DNA of 64,000 bases, from assembly GCA_027923505.1 (NCBI GenBank), contig BROI01000023.1:248001-312000 (forward strand). The letters are read 5' to 3'. Source of the stretch: Mayamaea pseudoterrestris. Lineage: Eukaryota; Bacillariophyta; Bacillariophyceae; Sellaphorales; Sellaphoraceae. The first letter of the stretch is position 1. Every line of letters starts with the position of its first letter. Shown here piece after piece: positions 63,785-64,000 of the stretch. Under the pieces are notes generated by a model. The model searched no databases and was not told the origin of the DNA. It saw only the letters and a program-made list of their open reading frames with translations. A program made the position numbers and the translations under genes.

Positions 63785-63919
63785 CATTAAGCCACAGTAA
63801 AACGTGAACCGGAACGACACTTTGTGCGTCAGTCGGCAGCGGTCGATCCATCCATCGTTTTCGTCGCGTGCGTTTCTGGATCACCACCATGAGTATAAAG
63901 AACACAAAGATTGGATGCA

Positions 63920-64000
63920 ATGGTCGGATTCAAGCGAGCGAGGACGTTAATAGGCCTGTTTCTGGCAGGATGGACGGTAAACGCGGCGAAAGGCTTTTGT
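63920..64000 (+). CDS. Start of a signal-peptide protein, 3'-partial
   Basis: The first 27 codons read MVGFKRARTLIGLFLAGWTV followed by NAAKGFC. A basic n-region, a hydrophobic core and a small-residue cleavage zone with KGF are typical of a secretory or plastid presequence. The rest lies outside the window, so the product is unknown. Confidence 0.5.
   Translation, partial: MVGFKRARTLIGLFLAGWTVNAAKGFC

Larger units (their letters stand above)
63256..63919. other. Intergenic DNA with two hairpins
   Basis: Between the proteasome-like gene and the partial gene at the right edge. Holds the inverted repeats at 63691-63784; otherwise only short unsupported frames. Confidence 0.5.

Noticed and set aside
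1-64000. tRNA or rRNA genes
   Set aside because: No cloverleaf with A/B box words or rRNA core sequence could be recognised by eye; a tRNAscan or Infernal run could still find one.

Overview
The window looks like nuclear DNA of a photosynthetic stramenopile, most likely a diatom or close relative. Genes are compact, on both strands, with none or a few short GT-AG introns. Several proteins begin with a signal peptide followed by an aromatic residue in an ASAF-like context (GQAF, SSGF, IDAF, ADAF), which is the bipartite plastid presequence of algae with a complex red plastid. A plastid-type IspD and helicase-associated (HA) domain proteins fit the same picture. No species is claimed.

Layout. 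1-2 kb: the 3' part of a truncated haemoglobin gene, then an S51-type peptidase on the minus strand. 2.26-16.8 kb: two adjacent satellites, a short array of roughly 175-bp units and then about 79 copies of a 168-bp unit (13.3 kb) containing three large internal block duplications. 17.3-23.4 kb: three minus-strand genes; the first two encode signal-peptide, membrane-anchored low-complexity proteins and the third a multi-span membrane protein. 23.7-30.9 kb: a zinc-ribbon-like protein, a BTB protein with a lectin-like C-terminus and a reading-frame break, a 2-oxoglutarate oxygenase-like protein, and a three-exon EDR2_C (DUF1336) membrane protein. 31.3-41 kb: a gene-poor zone with decayed genes, one intact poly(A)-polymerase-like gene lacking one catalytic aspartate, a 42-bp minisatellite and a possible Ty1/copia fossil. 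41.1-53.4 kb: a dense housekeeping block with a MYND-finger protein, TM9SF/nonaspanin, IspD, a small plastid protein, a five-exon Ala/Asp-rich protein, NDUFS8 of complex I and a two-HA-domain protein. 53.4-64 kb: decayed genes, a three-repeat plastid protein, a small conserved protein, a third signal-peptide/membrane low-complexity protein, a proteasome alpha-like protein with a signal peptide, and the first codons of another secretory or plastid protein.

Links between genes. IspD supplies the plastid isoprenoid pathway. NDUFS8 is a mitochondrial complex I subunit. TM9SF works in endomembrane sorting. Three large membrane proteins (starts at 19034, 21876 and 61892) share layout and an upstream AAACGG/ACCGGT-rich region, and two of them also share a nearly identical sequence around the start codon; they look like a co-regulated family of unknown function. 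A 42-bp minisatellite containing TGACGTA(A/G) occurs at three separate places.

The strongest candidates for something new are the signal-peptide proteasome alpha-like protein, the co-regulated membrane family, the three-repeat plastid protein, the poly(A)-polymerase-like protein with an altered catalytic triad, and the 168-bp satellite with its block duplications. All identifications are by eye from motifs; no database was searched.
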